Assembly: GCA_018398765.1 (NCBI GenBank)
Contig: JAHBMJ010000694.1
Coordinates: 1 to 42,459 of the forward strand
Origin: Chromera velia
Lineage: Eukaryota; Sar; Chromeraceae
Direction: 5' to 3'
DNA: 42,459 nt
Shown here: piece after piece, positions 23,501 to 32,129 of the stretch
Layout: each line of letters begins with the position of its first letter
Numbering within the stretch: the stretch's first letter is position 1
Notes under the pieces: model-generated
Database searches by the model: none
What the model was told of the DNA's origin: nothing
What the model saw: the letters and a program-made list of their open reading frames with translations, nothing else
Made by a program: the position numbers and the translations under genes

Positions 23501-25370
23501 GGATCTTTGCGGGAAGACAGAACGAACAACTACAGAAAGGAAACACACAAGACGATCATAGGAACATACCCGTAAGGGACTGGTCCATGTGGATTTTTGG
23601 GCCCCAAAGATGACGTAGGCCTCGCCTGTAGTTGTTGTGGTGCTGCCACTGGCTGCACAAGTACATACGTGGATATAAATATACACATTTGTATGTCGAT
23701 ATGTGTGTTAAAGCGTTGCTCAATGCAAGTAGAGACGCATCTTATCTGTTCTTGTGTCCACATGTGCATGTCATGCAAAGTGAAGTAAGAGACTCTGCGT
23801 ACTCACGAGACAGCCAGCTGCATGAACCCAGCCAGCTCAAAAAAGAACCGCAGTCTCTGAACGGGTTTCTACAAGCATTGAATTAAGGAAGTACGTAAAG
23901 CTTCAAAGACCCACGTACGTGCGTTGAAGGCTCCGATGACGACGTCGGGGATCCCGTCTCCATTCAGGTCGCCCGCACCCGCCACCGAGCTCCCCACGTT
24001 CCTTCAATCACACGTGCAACACATACAAAGATATGTCTACCGCTTGTTCAGTCATTCATTTGTTTGGTTATTCTTTCATTCATTCACATTCAAATACACA
24101 CATGTCCTGTAACACATACACGCATACATACTGTCTCTTGCCCCTGCCTGTGTCCCGCCAACCTTACCCAAAATTTGTCAATGCATTCTGTCAGAACGAG
24201 CCACGGAATGCCCTCGTAAGTAAACAAACGAAGTAACTCACTCGTTGTCTGCGTCTCCCTGGAAGACGAAACCGTTGCTTCCGTCGATACTCCCAACCGT
24301 AAATTTTCCCGACGCGCCAACAGAGGCTGAGCCGAAGATGATGTACGCCTCTCCCCTGGCCGTGTCTGCGGAGGGAGAATTGAGGCATGGGAGGTGCACG
24401 GAGGTGATGCAGAGCAGAAGAAGAAGAAAAGAAAGGGAGGAGGAAAAGCAGAAGAAAAGGAGGAAAACATAGAAAGCAAATGCAGCAAAAGACACTCAAC
24501 CGACTCTGTGCTTTTGGGGCCCCCACAATAAAATCATTCGTGCCATCTCCATTGAAATCTCCAATCACGGCCCCATGAAATCCCAGCTGATCGTCCGAGC
24601 TTGTGCCCTCCACAACGAAGCCGTTCGTCCCGTCCAGATAGCTTCCGGCCTCGAAGGAGTACGTCCAGAGACGGCGAGAGGGAGAGGGGACGCTCGAGTC
24701 GACTGCAAGATGTTTGATTGAGTCATGGCATATCTGGGTATGTATTGGAGATGAGTGAGCATGTATGTATCTGTGATAAGTACATGTGCACGCGTTTGTA
24801 TGACTGCAGGTGAGGACACTGGATTGGTGAGTGGCGACGGGTTCCTTTGCTATTGGTGCATGCAAGAAGGAAGCAAAGGATTGAACGCGTCGATTGGTGT
24901 CTGCATGCCGTGTGTGCACGCATGTGTAGAACATGCATGCGTGAATCTTTGCATTTTGAGAGAGGGGCGACGAGAACCGCTGCCGGTGATAACGCGAGGG
25001 AAAGAAGGTGAGACCAACACGCAGAGGTGCTTGTTTTTGGTCTTACAGATACGCAGAGGTGCTTGTTTTTGGTCTTACAGATAAAAGACTCTGAAATGTG
25101 CCGAAGTCTAAAGAAAGCAACACGGAGAAAACTCCTTAGAAGCACAACTCCTCTATATAGAGGAGACGGATGGAGGAAAGAAGCGGAATTAAGAAGTAAA
25201 GGAGGCCAAAACTGGGGTGGGCCTTCTTTCTGTGTCGTTTCTGCTAAGGCTGCTGATCCTTCTTTCCTCTTGAATTTGTCCTGACCGGTCGCTACGCCTG
25301 CGAGAAGGATGAGGAGGAGCAGCCGCTTGACGGAGTAACCAAGCTCAAGCAAACCAAACCTACGCCTCAT
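12089..25370 (-). CDS. Polycystin-1-like membrane receptor with FG-GAP propeller, EGF and GPS regions (about 21 exons)
   Basis: Exon model (minus strand): 25370-25286, 24702-24505, 24365-24242, 24001-23919, 23652-23570, 23281-23143, 22765-22562, 22215-22003, 21787-21551, 21092-20889, 20512-20459, 20153-19914, 19726-19554, 19159-18881, 18628-18379, 18014-17827, 17694-17141, 16827-15729, 15560-15417, 15007-13614, 13259-12089. Phases agree throughout and the sum is 7,116 nt (~2,371 residues). Least certain are the ends of exons 11, 14 and 18, the start of exon 19, and possible extra splicing near the GPS. Order: signal peptide, seven-bladed propeller, EGF-like modules, helical stalk, GPS, TM1, long cytoplasmic segment, TM2-TM5, short tail. 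The TM pattern matches polycystin-1 TM1-5. No PLAT domain and no TRP-like channel domain (TM6-11) are seen. It probably acts at the cell surface or on a flagellum; ligand and signalling are unknown. Two genes wrongly merged is possible but unlikely given the phase continuity. Confidence 0.8.
13614..16827 (-). other. Exons 18-20: ~880-residue cytoplasmic segment
   Basis: Highly charged, Ser/Glu/Lys-rich sequence between TM1 and TM2. It has basic helical stretches (RFLITSGLFRRRLEVLALRQ, WRARRRLKRNL), acidic low complexity (EEEDEEEF, TEEIEEEKEKER) and no visible PLAT fold. The exon-18/19 junction is uncertain: I used donor GTCGTC at 15728 and acceptor CTCAG at 15561, which keep phase 0. Exon 19 to 20 (donor GTTTGT, acceptor TTGCAG) and exon 20 to 21 (GTAACC, TGCAG) agree in phase. 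Confidence 0.6.
17141..17210 (-). other. Transmembrane segment 1 of the receptor
   Basis: NVALWLVGVLFIGFVGHIL is followed, after splicing to exon 18 (acceptor CTATGCAG, phase 2), by TAVWRDWKDP. A hydrophobic span followed by W.D.KD marks the cytoplasmic exit in GPS/polycystin-like proteins. A second apparent TM frame at ~16835-16880 lies within the intron. Confidence 0.75.
17324..19159 (-). other. Helical stalk and GAIN/GPS-like region, exons 14-17
   Basis: Exons 14-15 are Ser/Thr-rich amphipathic helices (ALGNMMTSTLAE, TLTESELRAVTEVLNEAANG, IATTLSTSVSQSEFS) of the sort found before GPS motifs in REJ/GAIN regions. Exons 16-17 look beta-rich and end with a GPS-like Cys/Trp cluster at 17324-17406 (CAPFDDKGTQWSAAC, then SCECNG). 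The GPS signature C...W..C....C.C is present, but the HL(S/T) cleavage tripeptide is not evident in either splice choice. Confidence 0.65.
19166..19323. repeat. Intronic (ATTC)n followed by (CAGA)n
   Basis: About 125 bases of ATTC with TTTA variants run straight into ~32 bases of CAGA, inside the receptor intron between exons 13 and 14, immediately upstream of exon 14 on the minus strand. Confidence 0.9.
19554..20153 (-). other. EGF-like modules of the receptor, exons 12-13
   Basis: Exon 12 encodes a calcium-binding EGF module (DECTRGTHNC..NAAC.DT..SFSCAC..GYTGSGVLC) followed by a second Cys-rich unit (ECTGTTAC...CTC). Exon 13 encodes another DECALNTHTC..GATCTDTLGAFEC unit that keeps four cysteines and then turns acidic (TEASLESQDETVEDEGE). 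Such modules commonly act as spacers between propeller and stalk. The exon-12 donor could be any of three nearby GT sites; I chose the one giving TCTCK-NYDEC. Confidence 0.85.
20373..20434. repeat. Exact 31-bp tandem duplication in a receptor intron
   Basis: Unit beginning AATTCTTGTGCGTGCGTAAC and ending GGGCCCCC occurs twice in direct contact with no mismatch (20373-20403 and 20404-20434). With the exon-11 end placed near 20459 it lies in the following intron. Confidence 0.9.
20564..20594. repeat. (GA)n microsatellite in receptor intron 10
   Basis: Thirty-one bases of GA alternation upstream of exon 11 (minus strand). Confidence 0.9.
21160..21330. repeat. Pyrimidine-rich CTTN/GTTT tract in receptor intron 9
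   Basis: Degenerate CTTG, CTTC, GTTT and CTGT tetranucleotides over ~170 bases between exons 9 and 10. Hydrophobic-looking open frames across it are repeat by-products. Confidence 0.8.
25019..25082. repeat. Exact 32-bp tandem duplication in receptor intron 1
   Basis: Unit starting ACGCAGAGGTGCTTGTTTTT and ending TTACAGAT occurs twice head-to-tail without mismatch (25019-25050, 25051-25082), within the first intron of the receptor gene. Confidence 0.9.
25286..25370 (-). other. Exon 1: signal peptide of the receptor
   Basis: Starts MRRRFGLLELGYSVKRLL, followed by a leucine-rich core and AGVAT. Basic N-terminus, hydrophobic core and small residues are the layout of a signal peptide. It ends after one base of a codon at donor GTCAGG and joins exon 2 at TTGCAG to give AGVAT-VDSS. 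An in-frame upstream AUG three codons earlier is possible. Confidence 0.75.
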
Positions 25371-25989
25371 TTTCTGCATATGTATACATGGATTTTGCGT
25401 TTCTTGCTTTTCCGTATACTGGTCGTGGCGGCGTCTTCTTCTGGAGGTCTCGAAGAAATTTGGTCGAAGCTGCACTGTCACGATGATATATAGATTCATG
25501 CACCAGCTCACTGTAGATTAGTCTGACTCTCAGCGCACGTTAATTACTAATATGAATATATATATATATATATATATACGTTTGATTTCAAAAAGCCGAT
25601 TTCAAAAAGCCGAATCGCCGGAATTGACAAAACACAAAGTTTGTGTACGCCTCGATCTACTACATTCGTCCAGGAGTCCGAAATTCTTCGGCGCGCGATG
25701 CGCGCCCACTCTCCGACGCAGATCGACATGCATATATATAGGGGCAGCTACAGGCATTTATATGCAGCTATATATAGAGAGAGATCATATATATATGCAA
25801 AGACGAAGACGACTGACAGCTAGTGTCCGTGCGTGCAGTGGTGGCTTCCATCGATGCACTCGATCTTCGTATAATTGAAAACACTGACAGAAGCTCACAG
25901 GAGAACGTGTGTACGTGCAAGCGAAGGGCAAACAATCTGCCATCACAGACAGAAAAATTTAAAAGCTCCCCTTCACGACCACAAAGAAA
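25371..25989. promoter_or_regulatory. Divergent intergenic region (bidirectional promoter candidate)
   Basis: About 620 bases separate the start codons of the receptor gene (-) and the secreted cysteine-rich gene (+). It contains an (AT)n run at 25553-25578, a short tandem of GATTTCAAAAAGCC at 25585-25612, and several TATATATA clusters at 25733-25800 ahead of the plus-strand gene. TATA boxes cannot be told apart from simple repeat here. Confidence 0.45.
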
Positions 25990-27144
25990 ATGAGATTCGC
26001 CACCGCAATCGTCGCATTGACCGGCCTCGCCTGCGTCAGCGCAAGGCAGGAGCATCGGGTGTCGAGGCACATCACGTGAGTGTCTGCATGTGAAGCACGT
26101 CCGCCTTCTCTCTCTGTATGTGTCGATTTGGCATGCCCACTTCATTTTGTCCATCCATGAGGCTGCAGGCTCGTATCGGTGCATTGCAATCCATCCCTAG
26201 CTCCCCTGGTCTGCCTCTCACTCAATACAGAGTCCCCCTGAATTTATTGTTCTTCCTGCATGTGTATGGCAATTAACGCTTGCAGCGCCGGACCTGCATT
26301 CCTCGAGGCGGCGCCAGGTGAGTTGCATCCACATGAGTACACAATGCGTCTTCAATACCTGGACGCTACGTGCATGCATGCGTACAGCATATAATAGTTT
26401 TTGCATCCACGTACATGTATCTGGGCCCTTCTTTCTGAATACAGATCAAACCTTTGTAGACACGGTGAGCTCTTTCCGACCGAATGACCTTCTGTCTGCG
26501 CCTGTTCGCCCGCAGAGCTGCACCAATCTCTCGATCTGTCTGGCGCATTGTATCGGTGTACATCCGGGCTTGTGTGACAATTAATTCCCATCCACATGGA
26601 GTCTCACTGGATCAGTGCCCTCTTCCCCCTAGCTCTCCCACCTAACTTCCCTCCCACCTTTCTGCATGCCGCTGCATGCATGTCCGGTCAAAGGGAATCA
26701 GAATCGGAGACAATGTGCATTAGAAAACATCTCCGCCTGGACTCTCTCAATCAGCGTGAACCAATTTTGCATTCCTGGATCGATCGGCCTGCAGAGGGTC
26801 CTGCACTCACTTTTGCTACTGACTCTGTTACGGGAGGCACCAAGAAGAAGATCACGGACTCTCAGAACAGCGCCTGCCAAGACTGCTTCAAGCAAGAGCG
26901 GGGGGAGTCCGAGAAGCGTGCCTACGCTGTGTGCCAGAAGCCGAACAACGGAGGCGCCTACAAGGCGAGTGAGTGGGACCAGTACAAGTCGGACATGGAG
27001 TTCGTGTGTGGGCACAACCCTTCAAGCGCATTTGGCGACAAGAAACAGAAGGTTGTGTACCACAGCTGCGGGGGCAAGTGGAGTGCCGAGTGGGCAGTGA
27101 GGGTGGGCACAGACTATAAGTGCGTCGATAAGTGCTGCACATGA
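25990..27144 (+). CDS. Small secreted cysteine-rich protein, three exons, family unknown
   Basis: Exons 25990-26075, 26286-26317 and 26795-27144 join in matching phases (donors GTGAGT and GTGAGT; acceptors TTGCAG and CTGCAG) to give 155 residues. The start MRFATAIVALTGLACVSA is a clear signal peptide. The mature part has eight cysteines: ACQDC, AVC, FVC, HSC, YKC, DKCC. I do not recognise the family. Charge is mixed, with no TM segment or GPI-like tail, so secretion or cell-wall/matrix placement is likely. The upstream region is shared with the receptor gene, so co-expression is possible but not shown. An alternative extra exon at 26446-26464 breaks the phase and was dropped. The 3' UTR probably extends past 27150. 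Confidence 0.75.
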
Positions 27145-27850
27145 ATTAAGTCAATGTCGAGTAAAAAACAAGCAGGGTGGGGCGGGGAGTCTAAGCTATG
27201 CTTTCAAAAGAAGAGAGACAGATTGCTGTCAAAAGAAGAGCGACAGAGGTCCATTAAGGGAACACTCATGCAAAACCTCGATCACTCTTACAGAAGGGAG
27301 ACGATAGAGAGGTTTTATTGCCTTTCGGCTTCTCGACTCACTGTCGGAGAGAAGATGAAAGAAGGCAGTTGAGAAACGTGCTTGACAAGAAACATAATTT
27401 GGCGCACGATGCTTGCAACGCTTCGTTTGCCTTTCTTCTGTCTTTTGTGGGACGTCGCGTAAAATCCAGAGCATCCTCCGAGGCATTCATGGATTGTGCT
27501 TCAGAATGATGGGCCCTGGTGACAATTAAGAATCAGAATCGTACCTTACCTTAATAATTAATGAATCGCAGTACGCCGTGCTCTAGGCCGTGCTGTCACG
27601 TACACTCTTTTGCCCCACCGACAGAACCTTTCACTGACTGACAATACTTGCTGCGGCATTGAACGGCATAGAGAAAGAGCAGAAGATTGATTGATGCTCT
27701 TTAATGTGTATGATTGACAATTTAATAACGCAATTGGTATCGCGATATCTATAAGTACAAAAGAAAAAAATTAGAAGTATGTACCCAAAAAAATTAATTA
27801 TCATGCACACCGCAAAAATTAGCTGAAACATCGGTTAACAAAATACACTG
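27145..27850. other. No gene recognised downstream of the cysteine-rich gene
   Basis: Mixed-composition sequence that grades into AT-rich DNA from ~27660. Short open frames on both strands show no domain. The first few hundred bases are probably the 3' UTR. Confidence 0.4.
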
Positions 27851-27879
27851 ACACGGTGACACCAGAGACTATAAAAAAA

Positions 27880-28650
27880 TAATAAAGTTTAATTCAATTA
27901 ACTGTTTCTAGGCATATCACAGAAAAAAAATAAAAAAAAAAAAATAAACCAGAATTGGCTTTAATTATTTTTTTCATTCTTTTTTTTTATAACACCTAAG
28001 CAACAGTTGTGTCCAACATTAAAACAACAGTTATGTAACATTTGAACAATAGTTGTTTGTTACCTCACAAAGGCTCATATCATCAGCTAGATCATCGAAA
28101 AAAAAAAGAAAAAAAATTAAGCGAGAATTAGCTTTTTTTTTTTGTCGTGATACGTCTCTAGGCGTGGTCTTTAATTAGTTTAGTTCTTTAGTTAGTTCAC
28201 GTTTCGCTGTAAAACTAAACTAACTAACTAAATTATGAACTAAACTGGTTGTAATATATGTTAAAATATAAATCAAACTGAAAAACTATAAAAGGTTAAA
28301 TTTGATTTAGCGCTAGGCCCGGGATTCTAGGGTTTGATCATGCACTTATTATCTATAACAGCCCGATCGTTATCTGAGTTATTCTGAGTCCGACTCAAAG
28401 ACTAGCTCAAAGAAGCTAGTAAGGAAGCTTAAGGAGCAATTTAATGCTCCCTGGCTGCCAGTTAGGGGGGGTGGGGGCGTACATCAGGGGTGGAAACGTT
28501 AGTCAAATCGTAAGATCAAATCTGTTTAGTTCGAGGTTTAGTTAGTTTAGTTAGTTAGTTAGTTCTCCATGAGGTCATAAATTAAACTAACTAGCTAACT
28601 AAAGACTACACCTAGGATATGCCTATAAAACTGTTTAAAGTTTATTAAAG
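27880..28650. repeat. AT-rich foldback / inverted-repeat element
   Basis: The left segment TCTAGGCGTGGTCTTTAATT (28156-28175) matches, inverted, the right segment around 28575-28612 (CTAACTAAAGACTACACCTA). A second left segment (AACTGTTTCTAGGCATATCA, ~27899) matches the inverse of 28609-28640. Inside are smaller hairpins, such as AGTTTAGTTC against GAACTAAACT at 28181-28255, and TTAG/TTAGT tandem text. No ORF. Probably a MITE or foldback element; exact ends are unclear. Confidence 0.6.
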
Positions 28651-28873
28651 TTAAAGCAAAACTAAAGATAATTAATACCCTTAATTACCATATCACTCTC
28701 TCACTAGAAGATTTTATAACATAATGTATCAGAATGCCAAAAAACACACGAATTTAAATGATTAAATCCTAGGATCATATCATTTTCACTTTTATTCCTG
28801 AAAAACTATAAGGCTAGTATAAGCAATGATCATAAAAAACTGCAAGATTCCTTATAGTCTTATAATCAAAAAA

Positions 28874-29031
28874 AGTAAAATTGTAAATGAGCTTGTGACT
28901 TTGATGGTGATGGACGCGGGTAGGCTATACAAGTCTATATATAGCCGCACGCATGCAGAGTGCTTTCGTAGTGTGGCATACAAATTATTCTGGAAGAAAT
29001 TAATCAGGCAATTAATTATATGCATGCATGG
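28874..29031. repeat. Mosaic repeat module M1, copy a
   Basis: 158 bases from AGTAAAATTGTAAATGAG to GCATGCATGG. It matches 36207-36364 over the same length with scattered substitutions. Here it is followed by module M2. Confidence 0.85.
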
Positions 29032-29235
29032 AAGGCGTGACGGCGCCTGCAGAGCCTTTAGCCGAGCGTTTGAGCGTCGTCGCCGCATGTCGTTGCCACT
29101 CACCGCTGCCAAACAATATTTTAGCAAGAAAAATACATTCATATACATTCTTACAAACACAACAGCAAGAGCAGTGAAAGAAGAGAATCTGAAAGACCGT
29201 CTGTGAAATAGTTGGTGAAAGTGAACGAACACCCC
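29032..29235. repeat. Mosaic repeat module M2, copy a
   Basis: 204 bases starting AAGGCGTGACGGCGCCTGCA. It matches 34142-34345 closely over the same length. Here it follows M1; the other copy follows M0. Confidence 0.85.
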
Positions 29236-29479
29236 TTCGTGTGGAAGAGTCCACTTCGTTTGACCTGGCTCCGTGAGCATGCAGCAACCAGCCTCCTTCA
29301 TTTTATGGTAGATTGGTTCGACTGTGGTTCATGCTCATATCTCTTATCACACTACGCGTTTTGTGCCCTTGACTCAAGTGTGAGTTCTATTTGTCGCCTG
29401 CAAGTTCATACGTACTCATGCCTTTGAGCTGAGTGGTGGAACTCTCTTCTTGTTCGTGTGTTGGGTCGAGCATAAACTC

Positions 29480-29780
29480 CGTCGTTTGCCCCTATGCATA
29501 AAGATTCTTCGTTACTGTTTGACTGCTTTGGTATCCAGGCCTTCTGATGACTATTGTTCTGTTTGGTCGTACTTCAGTGATCAAGAAAGGCCCATGGTAG
29601 GCAAGAGCGAATGCTTTGCTCGTTCTTTTTTTTGGTTGTGGTTCATCCAACCATACTGAAAACGGCAATGAACGGGGTGGAGGAGAGGGCGACATCGCCC
29701 TATTGTTTGAAGACCTGTGCATGAGACGGAGAGACGGGAGGTGCTCTATGACAGCGGTCGTGGACATGTACATAGACGCA
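29480..29780 (-). mobile_element. Ty3/gypsy integrase C-terminal remnant
   Basis: On the minus strand, AYHGPFLITEVRPNRTIVIR matches the C-terminal YxGPF..V module found after the integrase core in Ty3/gypsy elements. It is an isolated, broken fossil with no LTRs recognised around it, and appears to be from a different copy than the element at 36494-41562. Confidence 0.55.
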
Positions 29781-29849
29781 GAGTCAGTCAGTCTGTCGAT
29801 CAGTTGGTTGGTTGATGTAGAAGTCAGATCATCGACCGGTCACACATAT

Positions 29850-30100
29850 TCGCACCCATTCCTCGTGCTCCTGCGCATATTCTCTCTGACTCGTGTCCCT
29901 GCACACATCCTCTCTGACTGGTGCCCATGCACACGTTCTGTCTGACTCGTGCCTCTGCGCACATTCTCTCTGACTCGTGCCCCTCAGGCTGCGCACATTC
30001 TCTCCGATTCTCTCTGACTCGTGTCCGTGCGCACATTCTCTCTGATTTATGCTCCTGTGCACATTCTCTCTGCTTCCTGCCCATATGAACACGATCACAC
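29850..30100. repeat. ~30-bp tandem repeat, array 1
   Basis: Eight or so diverged units of the form TCTCTCTGACTCGTG followed by CCCTGCGCACAT. The same unit reappears at 33640-33760. Further degenerate copies trail to ~30300. Confidence 0.85.
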
Positions 30101-30599
30101 CAGATCATTACCGGGTCACACACTCATTCCTCAGTTCCCTGCACATCGCGTTCTTCTTGTTCCTGAGCATTCAATCCTTGTGCTCCCCTGACCACACGCA
30201 TTCTGCTTGCCCCTGAGCACATTCTTGTCTCCTGTCACCACGCACCGTATTCTTCTTGCCCCCATGAATGAGCACACTCTATTTACATACCATTGCGCAC
30301 ACGATTATTACCGACTCGGAGCCAGAGAGTCTGAGTCAGAACCCTCGTACCCTGGAGCATCTTCGGTCTTCGTGTCTCTTTTCACATGTTCACATTAATG
30401 CTGCTTCACCTAAACACATTCTGTTCTCAGTTTCCTGTACATACATTTTTCTTGCTATCGCGCACACCCTGTTTTGTCCCTCAGCATCCAAGCCATCCTC
30501 GTGAACGCATTTTGTAGTCTTTAACCACACGAGTCGTCGAAGAATTTTTGGGATCAAAGCGGAGAACTTAGGCCAACGCACCCATGGCAAGAACCCTCG

Positions 30600-31280
30600 C
30601 GCTTCATCCCTCTGTATTCCTTTCTTTTTGCACACGATGACGGGCAAAAATCCTTATCTGCATCCCTTTTTGCTTGCACTCAGACGAGGGCAAAGATCCC
30701 TCTCTGCAATCATTCCTTCTTACAGACAATGAGCATACCGATCCTAGCACCGATCCCTCTCTGACCATTCGTTCCTTTCGTGCAGGCAGTGAAGGGTAAA
30801 GATCCCTCTCTATGCATCCATTCCTTCTTGCAGACGCAGATCCATCTGCATTCCTTTCTTCCTGCAGATAGTGAAGGGCAAAGATGTCTCTCTGCATTCC
30901 TGCTTGCTTGCAGCTAGACAAGAGCAAACTTTAAGGTCCCTATCTGCATTCATTCTTTTTTTCAGATAAAGGGAACCCAGATCTCTCTCTCAGCATTCAT
31001 TCCTTTCTTACAGACAGCGAAGGGCACAGATACGTCTCTCTGCATTCGCTCCTTCTTGCAGATAGTGAAGGGCAAGAATCAATCCCTCGGCATCCACTCC
31101 TTTTTGCGGACAGGGATAATTCTGAAGGCCATAAACCATCCTCTGCATGCATTCTGGCTTGCAGACAGGCAAGGGTGCAGATCTCTCTCTCTCTCTGCAC
31201 ACATTTCTTAATTTCTACAGACAGAGAAGCGCATAATTCCCTCTCTCTGCATTCATTCCTTCTTGTAGATGGCCGAGGAT
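30600..31280. repeat. ~60-bp tandem array (CTCTCTGCATTCATTCCTTC type)
   Basis: Diverged units carry CAAAGATCCCTCTCTGCATT, then CCTTCTTGCAGA, then a purine-rich GTGAAGGG spacer. Cys/Arg-rich open frames on the minus strand follow the repeat and are not called genes. Confidence 0.8.
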
Positions 31281-32095
31281 AGAGATCCCTCTCTGCAGTC
31301 ATTCCCGGTTCATTCCGCCTCGCAGAAAGGGAAGCTCACAGATCCCTCTCTCTGCATTCATTCCGTCTTGCAGATAGGATAGGACAGAGATCCCTCTCTG
31401 TATCCATTCTCAGATTCATTCCACCTCCCAGAGAGAAGCGTACAGATCCCTCTCTCTGCAGTCATTCCTTCTTGCAGATAAGATAAGACAGAGATTCCTC
31501 TCTATATTCATTCTCAGATTCATTCCACCTCCCAGAGAGAAGCGTACAGATCCTTCTTTCTGCAGTCATTCCTTCTTACAGATAGGATAGGAGAGAGATC
31601 CCTCTCTGCATTCATTTTCAAATTCATTCCGCCTCCCAGAGAGAAGTGCACAGATGCCTCTCTCTGTATAATTCTTTGCTTCTTGCAGATTAGATAGCGC
31701 AGAGATCGCTCCCTACAGTCATTCTCAGATTCATTCTGCCTCCCAAAGAGAAGCGCACAGATCCCTCTCTCTACATTCTTTGCTTCTTACGAATGGATAG
31801 CGCAGAGATCGCTCTCTGCATTGATTCTCAGATTCATTCCGCCTTGCAGACAGCCAGAGCAGAGCTCCCTCTATGCATTCCTTCCTTCTTGCAGACAACG
31901 AAGGACACAGATCTTTCTCCCTGCATTCATTCCTTCTGCAGATAGGACAGGGCAGAGATCCCTATCTACACTTATTCTCACATTCATTCTACCTTGCAGA
32001 CAGAGAAGTGCACAGATCCTTCTCTCTGCATTCATTCCCTCTTGCAGATACGAGAGGGCAAAAATCCCTCACTGCATTCATTCTCAGACCCGGTG
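31280..32095. repeat. ~108-bp tandem array
   Basis: Compound unit: a CAGATCCCTCTCTCTGCATT half joined to a TTCTCAGATTCATTCCGCCT half with AGAGAAGCGCACAG. It recurs at about 31301, 31409, 31520, 31616, 31721 and 31829. It looks like the neighbouring ~60-bp unit doubled and diverged, then amplified. Confidence 0.85.
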
Positions 32096-32129
32096 GTAGC
32101 AGCAAGGCGAAGATAAGTCCTGTCTCTGC

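Larger units (their letters stand above)
20459..24702 (-). other. Seven-bladed FG-GAP (integrin-alpha type) beta-propeller, exons 2-11
   Basis: Seven calcium-loop motifs of the type DxNxDGxxD are seen, in order: GDFNGDGTNDFIVGAP, GDLNGDGIPDVVIGAF, GDINGDGIDDLIVGAD, GDVNGDGIGDLIIGAP, GDVNGDGVSNILVGAP, GDVNNDGIGDFIVGET, RDVNGDGISDVLVGEP. Between them run G.AYVIFG strands and GF...G...G FG-GAP segments. Seven is the blade number of the integrin alpha head. The protein enters mid-blade, and exon 11 adds one more HVIFG strand, as expected if the last strand closes blade one. Loops 5 and 7 depart slightly from the consensus; the rest keep the metal ligands. Confidence 0.9.

Noticed and set aside
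26446-26464. Possible 19-20-base exon in the cysteine-rich gene (DQTFVDT)
   Set aside because: It has AG and GT flanks, but including it breaks the reading phase with the last exon, while skipping it keeps the phase.
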